A DNA stretch of 64,000 nt. It comes from Burhinus oedicnemus (lineage: Eukaryota > Chordata > Aves > Charadriiformes > Burhinidae). Numbering within the stretch: position 1 is the first letter of the stretch; every line of letters begins with the position of its first letter. The stretch lies in NCBI GenBank assembly GCA_008921705.1, contig VFFE01009165.1, positions 1,555,183-1,619,182 of the forward strand. The letters are read 5' to 3'. The position numbers and the translations under genes were made by a program. Positions 25,481 through 37,240 of this stretch are shown one piece after another. The notes beneath the pieces are model-generated. The model did no database searches. It saw only the letters and a program-made list of their open reading frames with translations, and was not told the origin of the DNA.

Positions 25481-28400
25481 ATTAACAATGTTTGTAAATA
25501 GAAACAATAGAGACCCCAAAGAAAGAATTATTTATGTTGTTTTTTTCTTTCAAATAAGAAAGTTTCCATGCAAGGAAAGCATTATGAAAATTTTAATTTC
25601 TTCTGATTTAGATAATATTTTCTGTAAAAGTTTATTCTATTTTTTTTCTTTTTTTTTGTGGGGGTGGAGGGGAAGTTCTATTTCTCTTAAAAAAATACTA
25701 ACTTAAATTATTCCTCTAAGAGATAAGAGAGGACTTTGGAACTATACAGTAAGTCTCACTTTTGGAAAGAAAAAAACCTTTAAATGTTTTCCTAATCAAA
25801 GATAAACTCAGCACGGGTCATCATCTGAACAATTCAGGTATGTAGATACTGAAAGGAAAATGTTTGAATTAGGAAAATACAGACTGACTTCAGTGTTCTA
25901 CCTTTCTGGACTTTTTCACCAGTCTTGTTTCTTTTATTAGATTATAGCCCTTGTCTTGCAAGTTCTCCCTGCGTCCAAACACTGTGTGACCTTTACTGCT
26001 GAATGCCAAATTTACATAGACTATATTGGGAACACATTTGTGTGTACAGAGTACAAGACACTGAATTTGTTAAATGGCCTAGTTTACCAGAGCTTGTGTC
26101 TAGTAAGTGCTCAAAAAAGTGAGTAAAATTTATTTTTTCCTCTTAATACATGGCTATTATTATATTAAACTGTTATTCTGTGGAGGAAAAAAAAAGGCAA
26201 TATAATGGCTTCTTCATGCAAACAGTCCAGGAGGGTCTACCATAATCTCTCTGAATGGGTTTTTAGAAGTTACTACAGGTAGTCAACTCTGACATTACTT
26301 AGAGCATTTTGATCACCCTTAAGGAATCTTTTAAACCTGTATTATTTTTTGCTGTTTATAATTTCTGATGCATTTATCTAATGCTTCAGAAATTACTGTA
26401 GACATCTGGTCTGATCAGCAACCAATTTATGTCGGCTATATCTTACTAGTCAAAGCATTACTCCCACAAAGTGTCTCATTTCTGTGTTTAATGAGAATGA
26501 GAGTGAAAGAAACAATAATATATATCTTTTATTTTCTTCCTTACTTAACTAGAAATGAGAACAGCTGGAAAACAAACTGAATTCTGACAAATGTTCACCA
26601 GAATTCAAAACTTGCAGCTGATATATTTGTAGGCAGAAAATATGACATGCTACTTGGAGCAGATCAGCTACAAATTAGCAAATGTACAGTTGTCATAATT
26701 TTCCTAAATGTGTTAGCATTACATTATATTTGAGTCAAATAATAACAATATTAACGTAGTAATAGTTTATGCAACTGAGACCCCTGAAAAATTCAATCTT
26801 TTAGTTTGCTAATTACACAATAACGAAGAATTCCAGGTATTTTTTTGTGCCATGTCCCTTTGTCATCTGTGTAGACATCAAAGAATAACAAGAATGTAAT
26901 ATCTATGCTAGTAATGCTTCATTTGATGGATAAATATTGTGGAATATCAACTACTGAACTACTCAACCTTACTTTATCCTATCTTATTGGAGTTTTTGTT
27001 TGTCTGGGTTTCAAATTCTCCTGAAAGCAGCATCATAGTTTTGGGTCTGATTATGACAACAGTGCTCAGACAGAGGAAAGCAGGTGACAGCTCCTCATTA
27101 CTTTTTTGTTTACTTGCTTTTTTTGTGTTTATGTTATAATTTTATATTTTCGCTGAATTCATGTTCTTTCAGGCCTGTGCTTTTCCATAATAGCAAAACA
27201 AATTCAAATATCTGGACCAAGACTTAGTTTTGGACTAAACTCTTTCTTCTGGAGACTCGATTGCAAACAAAACTAAATGTAGTCTTATTGTCGTCCACTC
27301 AAAGCGTATGTTTTTCAGGTTAGAACTGTAATTAGCCAATTCAGCAAATTCAGTGCAGCTGATGTTCAAGATGGGATGAGGTGTGGACTAAAAGCCCTCA
27401 GGTAATCTTATCTGTTCTTGATCTTTTCTTGCATGTGAAATTTGTCAGGTTAAATTTGGGTTGGCAAACCTCAAGACAGCAAAGGAAGCCAAGCTCTGTA
27501 ATTCTACCAAGGAGTAAAGTACCAGCAGAAAAGTACATCACAGTAGGGCTCAGTGAATGTCCTGATACAGAACTTGGATTTACTGTAACTTTTTATGGCC
27601 TTACAATATATTGCAATTCAGTCTCTAGTGAATATGCAGGAAGGCAAACTTAAATCATCATAACTTCCTTTCATTCCAGATGGTTTCTATAGGCTTCTGA
27701 GATTTACCATCAACATAGAGTGTATTTGTAGTTTTAAAATTTATCATAACAATTGTTTTTGCTACTAGCTTTGGAAAAGCACTGTAATTTCTTTAATGTA
27801 ATGGGAATGTGAGGAAGTGTATTATATTGGTTCTATAAAACCTAAGCTGCTATCCAAAGCTCCATTAGTCTTACTAAAGGATAAAAAAAAGGTAGGTCCA
27901 GAAAAAGTATTGACCGTGGATATGGAAATCACTAGGTCTGATCTACACTGTCTCCCGTACTGAGGAGCAAAATCTTGTGGAAACAGGTGGCTGTTTTATC
28001 CTATCATTGTTGAAACTGGCACACTGGAGTCTAATTTCTAATTCTTTCCTCCCCTCTTTCCCACTTTTATTTCTGTTGTGAGAACTGGTATTTCAGAACC
28101 ATTAATTGTGCAAATTGACCAGTTTTGCTTTTCTAAAAAAAACAGTACCAGGTCTGATACCTCAAAGTTTTGGGCTAAACTATTCTGCATGAGATGAAAT
28201 GAAATCCAAAATTGCTTTGACCTTTCTTTATATTGTCATATTTTAATTAAACCTTTCAAAAACTAGTACTACTCTCTGTGAGGTACTACTCTTCGCAGAG
28301 AGCAGTATGACAAAAGTATAATTTGTATTGTGTTAGCTTGTAATAGTTTGAGGGCACTTGCTTGAGATTGAAGCCCTACTGGATACAATAAAGATTCTCC

Positions 28401-29039
28401 AGAAATTTTAACTAATCACAGAGATTGCTCTGGGTGTATAGGTACTTTTAGTGGTCCTCAAATTTATTTGACAGAGTCCAGATGAAATAAAATATATTTA
28501 TTATTACAATAAATTAAATAAGTAATAAAAAATATTGGGGCTATCACTAATGATTTATTATTTTTCCTTAAATTTTTTTTTTACTTATTAATGACCATTT
28601 TTAAGATTTTAAAAAAGCCCACAATTATTGGAACCAATATAGTAAAGCTTTTTACAAAAAAAGTCACAGTAGTTACATTATAGCTTTCTGATTAACCAGG
28701 AAGGAAGCCTTAATATTTTTTTGTTTTCTGGGGGTTTTCTTGTTTGTATTGTGTTGTGGGTGTTGATTTTCTTTTTGACAGAGTACTTTTCTGAATATGG
28801 AATTTGTTTATGAAAATTTCTGAAAAAGCAGGACAAAATTAAACTATATCGAGATTTTTATATCCCTATTTCTGCATTATATTGTAAACTTGCAATATTT
28901 TCTGTTTTAAAAATCAATATTAAGCAGTATCTAGAAATTCCTAGGACTGGAATTTAGGCACTTCTGGAAAGGCAAATGTGATGCTATTTTTTCTGACACA
29001 TAGTAAACTTCAATAGTAGTTTCTGTTTGTTCTCTCCAG

Positions 29040-29380
29040 TTTGCGAACAAATGCACACAGTGTGAAATGCACTCTGGCTTCAGTATCAAGTAGATTGCTA
29101 CTAACTCATGCGTTTCGTGACGTGTCCTTGTAAGTGTAGAGCTCCTCAGTTACAGTTTAATAGCACAATCAAATGAGCTGCAAGTCACGTTGGAATTTTT
29201 TCTCTACCTGCTCTTGAGATCAGAATCTTAGGGTAGAGACACTCTTAGTACATGCGATAAGAGGAGAGAATGAGGGGAGACGGATCACTACATTACTTCC
29301 TTCATGTTATTTTTGGATATGACTAGCATTCCTCCCCTTACACACACCCTCTTTTTTCCCCAGCCCCCATCTCTTACATG
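29040..29380 (+). promoter_or_regulatory. Candidate internal PALLD promoter region
   Basis: CpG dinucleotides are clearly enriched from about 29040 to 29720 (roughly 17 in 690 bp by eye, against about 4 in the preceding kilobase). This suggests an unmethylated regulatory segment. A T/C-rich stretch precedes the presumed exon. An exact M-CAT core CATTCCT lies at 29327-29333; a 7-mer is weak evidence. No TATA box is convincing. Its place upstream of an ATG-free segment ending in a strong donor suggests a promoter for a shorter palladin isoform. Palladin is known to use nested promoters giving five-, four- and three-Ig isoforms; linking this block to one of them is inference. Confidence 0.4.
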
Positions 29381-29718
29381 CATTACAAGCTCATACAAAC
29401 ACTCTCACGTACGCTGAAGCAAAAGCAAGAGCAACAGTTGGACTGAAGCCAGAGGACTTAAACTCCGCTTCCTCATTGCCAGCAGGCTTTGTTCTTTGGA
29501 ATCAGTCAGAACTAGGCAGAACGTCTTCATTGCTGATCGTGAGTGGCTGGAATTTGGCAACTCGGCTGTCTATTAATTTTTTCTGTGCTCTTCTGCGAAC
29601 TAGGCTGAATTTAGAGCAGCAAAGCTAAGAGTCGGGGATAGTCAAGAAAAAAAGGATCCAGAGACCATCAGCTATCAGCTTCTTTGTGGGGGGTGGGGGT
29701 CCATCTGTTCCGACAACG
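29381..29718 (+). other. PALLD: Candidate alternative non-coding first exon of PALLD
   Basis: This 338-bp segment contains no ATG, where about five would be expected by chance, as is typical of a 5' untranslated leader. It keeps many CpGs and ends ACAACG|GTAAGT, a near-consensus donor (GT at 29719-29720). Two G runs (6 and 5 G, 29688-29699) lie just before the donor. The 5' boundary is not defined; 29381 is only where the ATG-free stretch begins. Spliced to the exon at 48559, the leader would reach an in-frame Met only at 51061, giving a palladin without Ig1. A conserved enhancer with a chance donor remains possible. Confidence 0.4.
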
Positions 29719-30819
29719 GTAAGTGCCAGCATTAACTGTGTGTAAAGATGCAAGAAACAATAAGATGCTTTAGCTGTTTTACTACAATAGAGGAGGGGAA
29801 AAAAGTATGTGAGTGAATCATACAGTGTGTGCTCAGTTATAGTGGTCTCGGAACAGTGCCTAGCAGTAAAATGTTCCTCCCTTTCCAGAAAGCACTATAA
29901 GAATGTATATATTTTAGCAAAATTCCTAAGTACCTGTACAATTCCGGAAAGCTTTCCAAATGGCTTCATTATCGGGTTTTCTGCAAAGCTGTTTTGTTTT
30001 GAACTGTATGTAGTATAGAGTAACTTTAACTAGCAGAGTAACCCATTTGTTTTAAGTGCAAGAGCTGAACCTGGGAAGTAAAGGTCTTCCATCACAGAGG
30101 GTACGAATAGAACTAAAGTTCAGGAGGATGGGGGAGTGAAAAGGGATGAGGTGCTTCCTAAGACTAGTTAGGTTATAGGAACCCAAAATAAACTTGTTTT
30201 AAATGATTGGCATTCATTCAGAGCACACACACATACCCTCCCCTCCCCAGCTCCATTAGGAGCCAACTGAATCTGTTTTTAAAAACAAAAAACTTTGAGG
30301 GTCTACTGTTCTAGAGCATGCAAAGTGAAAGCTAATGTACAGTGGGAAAGAGTGTATGCTTGGATAAATGACTCTGAGAGGGACAGGAACTGCGAAGAGA
30401 AACATGGTTTTCTTCCAATAAGCCAAATGATTTAGCTATTCTTGCTTTATAAAAGTGCATACACTGCTGCCTTTTAAGTTTACTAGCAGAATGGATTGCT
30501 TGGTTACAAGGACCTTTTTTTTCATCTCCCTGTCTTGTCTTCAGAAAAATTTTTATAATGATCAGCACAGTGGCAGGTTAATCCAAATGCCTTGCTTCCA
30601 GAAATGCCATCTAGCTGTCAAAGGAAACTCACTGTAGGGACCCATTTGTTTTAAAGCTACTGATAAGCCCTGCTATCAGCAGGCTATTATGTCTTGCTAC
30701 ATGGGTTATCTTAACAAAGTGATAAATAAGAAACCCTTGAAATCTAGAAGTTCAACTATGTAATAAATTTGACAAAAGGGGAAAGACCAGATGATTGAAT
30801 GTACTTATGTACTTTAAAA

Positions 30820-30938
30820 AAAACCAAGCAAATAAAAAAACCCAAACCAAACCAACCAAACAACACCACNNNNNNNNNNNNNNNNNNNNAAAAAAAAAAG
30901 CCCCCCCCCCCCCCCCAAAAAAAAAAAAAAAAAAAAAA
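30820..30938. repeat. Low-complexity A/C tract with C16 and A22 homopolymers
   Basis: Left of the gap the sequence is an imperfect AAACC/CCAA repeat. Right of it lie A10, G, C16 (30901-30916) and A22 (30917-30938). Short translated frames across it (poly-Pro/poly-Lys or poly-Phe/poly-Gly) are artefacts of the homopolymers. Confidence 0.85.
30870..30889. other. Assembly gap (20 N)
   Basis: A run of exactly 20 N, flanked by CCAAA-type low-complexity sequence on the left and by A10-G-C16-A22 on the right. The round length suggests a placeholder, so the true length of the missing DNA is unknown. Confidence 0.95.
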
Positions 30939-33900
30939 GAGAAAAACATGCAAAATGTTACTGGGACAACAGACTTGAAATGAGGAAAGCTTTCCTTTTC
31001 CTTCCCTTAACTCTGGCTCCATCAGCTACTTCAAGTAGTTATTCCAATAGTTTGTGCTGACAAGGTGAGCCGTCCCTTCCCTTATTAACTGCTGGTTATC
31101 AGGGATTTGTGAAGGTGAATCTAGTCACATGAAAAATACGCTGAATGAGCAAATGGGTGATTGTGCAAAGTATAGCAGGGACAGTCAATTAACTGTTTGA
31201 GGTCTGTAAGTTTGATTTTTCTAATTCAGAAACTTGTAACCAAAGCTCTCCGATTCTGATTTTCACCCTTCATTTGGAAGAATATTCTGCTTGGTGTGAT
31301 AATTGGTAAAAACAATCCGCTAAATTCTGTTACTGTGGCATGACTGCAAAACAGTGCTCAGCAGGATAGTGTGCAATATGTTAGGATGTTGGGGATGTTT
31401 TGTACACATTTTGTGTGCCGTGTACTAGCTCTATTTATGGCAAGTTATTCACTGAACTGGAATCGCACATTAGAACTAGCAAAGATTCTTTTTCCAGAGC
31501 TAAAAATGGAATAGTGTTTTCCTGAGTTGGGCTCCCCCCTGCTGATGGCACCATGTCAGGTTGCCTCAGCAGCTGCTTTCAGTTTCACAATTTACATGGG
31601 TGCTATAATGACATTTTTTCTCATTGATGTGGTGGAAAAATCTGACATCTTTATGCTGTTTTTCCTGCTTTGATATGTTAAAGCATATTTTCTACTGACT
31701 GAGGTTTGGCAGTGAGTGTTGAGTTCAGAGATGGGCCTGTACCAAAACCCCTGGATCCAACTCCCATAAAGTATGAGAAGGTTAATAACTGGATCCAAAC
31801 ATCTTGGCTCGGGCCTATTCCTGTTTTAAACGCACATCACTTTGGCCACATGTTTAAATTGTTTTTTTGAGGTGATTAAGACTGAAAGCAATATTTCAGG
31901 CTGCAGACGGACTTTTAAAGAGGAAGTGGCATTTAAGAACCTTACAGTTAGGTAACCAAAGCTTGCTCATTTGCTGCTTTAACTTGACTTTTAGGAGCCT
32001 CTAAGGAATTACATTCCTCTTCCTCTATTATAACCTTAGAAGTAACATTTCAGAACTCCTCCTGAGATGTGCTGAGAAACCTAAGGTGCTTTGCACCTAT
32101 CGTTCCTACTTGCTCGAGTGGAGCAGTGGAGAAGGCTACCAGCATACATCCAGGTAATGCAGGTACGTCAAAGGGTTTGTTTGATCTTAAGTGATCTGCC
32201 TATAAGCTTTTAACAAAGTGCCATATACATACTCATCTGCAAAAAATTGCGGTAGCCCGTGGTAAAAAATACTTTAGTGCAATGTAAGGCGATGAACACA
32301 TTGTTACTGAAATCATGATTATTCTACTTTTTTAATTGATCAACTTCTCCAAAGCAGGCTGGCTTAATGGATTCAATGGCTCTCTGTTAATACAATTACA
32401 CGTGCCTCTGCCAGCTGCTTGTGGTATCTCTGTTTGCTTCAGCAAGAAAAGCTGTTCTTTGGCTGTGTTGGCTCACTGTGGTTTGACACACAGCACTGAT
32501 TTATTAGGCAGTAGTTGCATTTTTTCCTTTTTTCCTTGAATGATTGAACTGTGATGTCACTTTTTGTCTTGGCTTTAACCTTTTAAAGAACACTTTTTTT
32601 TGCTGCAGACTATTCTCTTAACACTAAGGAAGCGGGAAATGTCCCAATGTTCATTGCAGAGCAACTCTGTCTACCCCAGCACATTCCAGGGCCACCAAAT
32701 CATTGTGGTGAGAGTGATTCAGATCTGGTTAAGATGATTTAAAAGAGACGTTATGGGCATACTGCAGTTGTACATTTAAGAAAATACAGGGAGTTTTTTA
32801 CTGCCTGATTGAGACCACATGGCTCCAACTTAGGCTTTTTTTTTAACGTGGAAATTGTTGGCTGGATGTACTCAAATGATTTTTTTTTTTTAATTGCCTA
32901 GAGGCCAAGAGGTGGGATTTAATGGGAAGGTCAGGGTTAAAACAAATATTTTTTAATGTTTCTTTGAATAAAAGGAGAAATGGTTTCTTTGAATATTTTG
33001 CATAGAGTACAAACATGCCTCTCTTAAATGTGAGCAAATGTATCTCAGGAATTCTTTTGGACATTACAGGGTAATTGGTGACCTGATTTGAGAGAGAAAC
33101 AGTAGGACAGAGATAAGGGAAGATCTCCCTGTCTTAAATCACAGTAAACATTCCAAATACATTATGGAAAGTATGAAAAGTGAAAAGGAAGGACAATGAC
33201 CTTTTTGATTGTATATATTATTTGTTTGCTCTCAAAGCTGGCATTTTGACCTGCTCTTAGGAGTGGAAAGCTTATATTATTAAACACTTTATTAAACTGT
33301 CGTAATTATCTAGAACAAAGTATATCTGTAATCTGAAGGATGAGATTGTAATATATATTGTAGGCACTTTGTACTATTCTATTGGTTTTATACATACTTT
33401 ATTCTGAAATAGTTACTCTTAATCAAAACTTGTTCTTCCCTCAGTACTCTTATAGTCCTTTCTTCTCAGTTATATCCTTTCCCGTATAAACTGATGCATA
33501 GCACTTGATATAAGACTTTAATCCAAATCTCCTTCAGATGTATTAGATGGTGAATGGTTTTTATATGGATACTTTCTAAATGGGAAAACAAGTCCATAGA
33601 GTTTCAAATTTAGAAAACAGATCAAAAGTTATAGCACTGAAAAACACTGTGTATTCTTGCCTCTGGTTGGAAGATGAAGTAAAGGTGAAGAACAGTTCCT
33701 ACAGTAGTTCTGCATACATGGTAATTTATCTAGAAATAATATATAAGTATTATTCTACAACAGCAAATTCAATAAACAACAATTATAAGCTTTTTGCCAT
33801 CTTTAAGTATTGGGGTAGTAAATTTAGCTGGCAGAAACTGAAATAAAAAAAAAGAATAATCAGTCTTATAGTTGTGTACATCTTTTTGAAGTAGTTTCTT

Positions 33901-36749
33901 GCTTAACATTACTCCTCTCTCTAATTTCCAGGACACACGTGAACTTTGTTCTTAACTTAAAAAAAGGGTAAAAACTAAAAAAACCCTCAACCTTTAACCA
34001 AGGCTCACAAATTGGTGTCAATTAATTTCTGCCTCAGGTGAACTACAATGTAAATATTTAAAAGTTATTCACGGTGTTTTGTAACTTTGAAGTGCACAAT
34101 GCAGATGGGAAAGGTATTAGTATTTCTGAATAACTGCTGTGAAAATCAGAGGTCAAAATGTATACTAAAGTACCTTGACATTGCTGCCTCTGATATGTTA
34201 ATGTGTTTTGTCAATGTTCAGTTTTACTGTATTAATGCATATGAAATATGTAGAACCAACCTGAATTGGTTTTATACTACTCAATCCTAATTGTAGCATG
34301 GATAAAACAGTACAGTTTTTCTACCAAAAAAACCAAAGCATGGCCTTTATGGTGTCCAGTCTTAAAAGGTGCATCTTGTGCCTGAAGTCTTTGACAAATT
34401 CCAGAGCCCCTCAGTGCTTTACAGGTCGAGTGAACCAGAGGTGGTAAGATTCTGCTGTGTAGTATAGGGTGGGAGTATCCCTGTGTCTTCATATAAAGAG
34501 CAGAATATTCTGTTATTTGAGACATCTCTGGGACAGGTTTGATAGGGCTGCTGAGGGTATGTAACTAGACTGACATTTGCCATTCTTCCCGAATGTAATG
34601 ACGACTTACATGTTTTTTCTGACTGTAATGCTGGTGCAATTTGTGTTGCCCTGCTCATTGGTAAAATAGATCCCCTCTAGTCAGTTTCTCAAACAGTGGA
34701 GAGAGACATGATGGAAAAGGGCTGGAAATAAGGATCAAGGAATTCCAGGATTTACATGGGCCACAGCAAACATATATAAATTCTAGTTGTTGCAAAAAGG
34801 AGTAGACCTTAAAGCAGTCTTCAGTGGTGACGCTCAACCTGTTGGATTTCAATGGAATTTTTTATTTTTTCCAGTAAAAGCTGCTTTTGGTACTGTTTCA
34901 TATTTCAGTTTTCATAATGGCTGTACCATGTATGCTTTGAGGCATGGCTGGCTAGGCCAGTGTATGTTCATGGGTGTGAAGAATCTTGGAAGTGATGAAT
35001 GTTTGGAGCAAGCGGGCACTGGCAAATAACTATGTAGATACTGATCAAAGCACATAGCAAGGGTGCATGCATGCTTTTGGGTCATACTGTATTGATGGCT
35101 GGCAACCATGGGTATAAGCTTCTCTGATGAGGCTGAAACCAAAGTCAAAATTGAGAGCTGTGCTGTGTCTTGCAGCTAGTGAGAGCATGTAAAGGTGCTT
35201 TAACTGATAGCTGAACAGGTAGCATCAGTTAATCATTACTAATTAGGCAAAGATGATGCCTAGTCCCCACGTCTGGCTTAGGTGGTGAATGTAGTCCTCC
35301 TCTAAAGAGAGTCCTTGTGGGTTTTGAAATGCACAGTAATGCAGTAGTTAACCCTTGCGTAGACCAAGTATGTCAATCAGATTTTGCCTATGGCATGTAA
35401 TTTCTGCAAAAGGATGCTGTGTATAAGGATGCTGAGGAAACGGTGGCATAAGTTTTGTCACCTTGGAAGAACTGAGGCTCCAAACACAAGCAATTTTGCT
35501 TCCCCACCCTTTCCTTCCTCTTGTCTGCTGTTTCAACTAGACCCTTTCACATAGCACACTCTAAATCTGTCCTAGGACACCACAGATGTTACCTGGGAGT
35601 CCAAAGTCTTGAATCTTATTTTAGCTCTTTGAATAGGTAGCTTTTTGCTATGTCTGTTATTGTACTTACCTTTGAGGTAGGATATAAGGAAATAGCATGC
35701 CAAAGAAAAGTAGTTACTTGCAAAGATGACAGCTGTTATGTAGAGATCAAGCCTTTTTTTTTTTTTTTCCCCACCAGTAACTGTGAAGAATGTCTTTGAT
35801 AATATTACATTGTGAACCAGAACAGGTATAATCAGTATTGCTGATGTACTGTTTTGGTAGTTAATGTTGGGAATTAATTCAGAAAGCTTCCAGTTTCAGT
35901 CCAGACCAGTAAGCTTAGAAATCATTTAACATGTTACAAATGTGGGTTTGCAAAGTGTCTGAAATTCTCTGGCTCCTCTGGATATTGAACTATTATTGAA
36001 ATAAAGTTAATTATTAAATTGGTTGCTGTATTTCAATTATTATACAGGTGACCTCAGATCTAGCTTAATAATTTCCTTTCCTGAATTTATCTTTAAATAG
36101 TTTTTTCAAAATTTTCCAGTTGTCCTTACATAAAGAAAGTAGTCAATGTCACTCAGTCTGAATTACAAATTAAAGAATGCATGCAAGATAGCAAGAATTA
36201 GCTGTATGGATGAAGGAGACTTCAGCGTATTTGGCAAAGGCTGCATCCATAACTTAAGACCAAAATTTGACAAAAAGTTTAAGAGTTTAAAAATAGTGCA
36301 TATCAGCTCCATTATTGCTGGTCCTTGATTATTTAACTCCTACTGGCTACTGAGATGTCAAGCAAATGTGAAAAATAAAGAAAAAGTTCAAAATAAATAA
36401 AACTTAAGAAAACACCATATAGAAAGATAAATATTTTAAATTAAAATTGAATTGGAACGATCAGAATTTCTGCTTTTGCTCACTGTTTCAGGCATTACTA
36501 AAAAAAAAACATTCAAACCACAAAATTGTCAAGACCCCAAAACAGCAGAATAGTCTCTGTTTACAACATTCTGATTTTATTTATGAGCAACAAATTATTA
36601 GGAAATTGTTGATTGAAGAGTATATGTGGTTACTAGTGATTTTTTTGAAAACAGAAGGCATGTGAATTTTTTTTTTGAGACTTTTGTTTATATACATTGT
36701 TTGTACCACACACATAAAACGCATTTTATTTTCCTGATAGTCCTAAGGG

Positions 36750-37240
36750 CACTTGCATGACGACTTCCTTTTAAGCTTATGAGATGAAAATTGTGATGAT
36801 CGCTAACAGAAATTATTACATAGAGCCATATGCCACCAACTTCGGCCAAACCATCTATTCTAACTGTACAGTTACTGCTTTTGTTAGCTGTAAATATGTG
36901 AAACAGATTCAACCGTTGCAACTGTCTGTGAATACAGGTCATCCTAATCTTGAATGCTTCAGTGATGGACGTTTCCTCCCTTGGCGTCCCAGCCATTCAA
37001 GGCCTGCTGCTTGTGTTGAAAACCATATTCAGTCAAGTGCTGAGGTGCTTCTTCTCTACATCCTGTGACGCTCTGCAGAATGATACCAATCTCTGCATGC
37101 TGAGCCTCACCTGAGTAAATGTGACTGCTGTCAAACTTAACGCAAGGCACTGACAAAACTGCTGACAGCTTTCTTTCTTTCTTTGTTGTCAGCTACTAAG
37201 TTGCTTATCTGACCTGCATTTTATCTTCCAGTCAATAAAG
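36750..37240 (+). other. Unusual CpG-retaining block ending in AATAAA, unassigned
   Basis: Around 36750-37150 there are about eight CpGs in 400 bp, above the local background. Long overlapping ORFs lie on both strands (94 aa plus at 36784-37068; 102 aa minus at 36688-36996); I recognise neither. A CTTT repeat (37169-37185) and an AATAAA signal (37234-37239) with TTGTATTTG after it follow, like an mRNA 3' end. It could be an alternative terminal exon, a lncRNA end, a decayed gene copy or a regulatory element. Confidence 0.3.

Larger units (their letters stand above)
7214..29039. other. Non-coding sequence, probable PALLD intron (part 2)
   Basis: No recognisable exon or transposon in about 22 kb. 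The longest open frame (125 aa, 7689-8066) has low-complexity, AT-driven composition and no recognisable domain. The stretch holds a C-rich tract at 16319-16341, a near-perfect palindrome at 17818-17842, two adjacent tandem duplications at 25373-25480, and several very AT-rich segments (notably 14580-14960 and 28480-28620) rich in TAAT/ATTA cores. A moderately GC-richer patch at 19390-19680 shows no coding signal. Confidence 0.6.
29719..36749. other. Non-coding sequence, probable PALLD intron (part 3)
   Basis: No recognised coding exon or transposon in about 7 kb. It includes the first assembly gap with its homopolymer surroundings (30820-30938), an exon-like segment at 32609-32707 with good splice signals but no workable frame, and a T15 run near 35755. 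Short ORFs (102 aa or less) show no domain. Confidence 0.6.

Noticed and set aside
30752..31022. Open frames with poly-Phe/poly-Gly or poly-Pro/poly-Lys across the N gap
   Set aside because: Translations of homopolymers and unknown bases; not genes.
31411..31520. CArG/MEF2-like sites (CTATTTATGG, CTAAAAATGG)
   Set aside because: Each has one mismatch to the SRF box. Similar one-mismatch sites occur throughout this AT-rich window, so they carry no weight alone.
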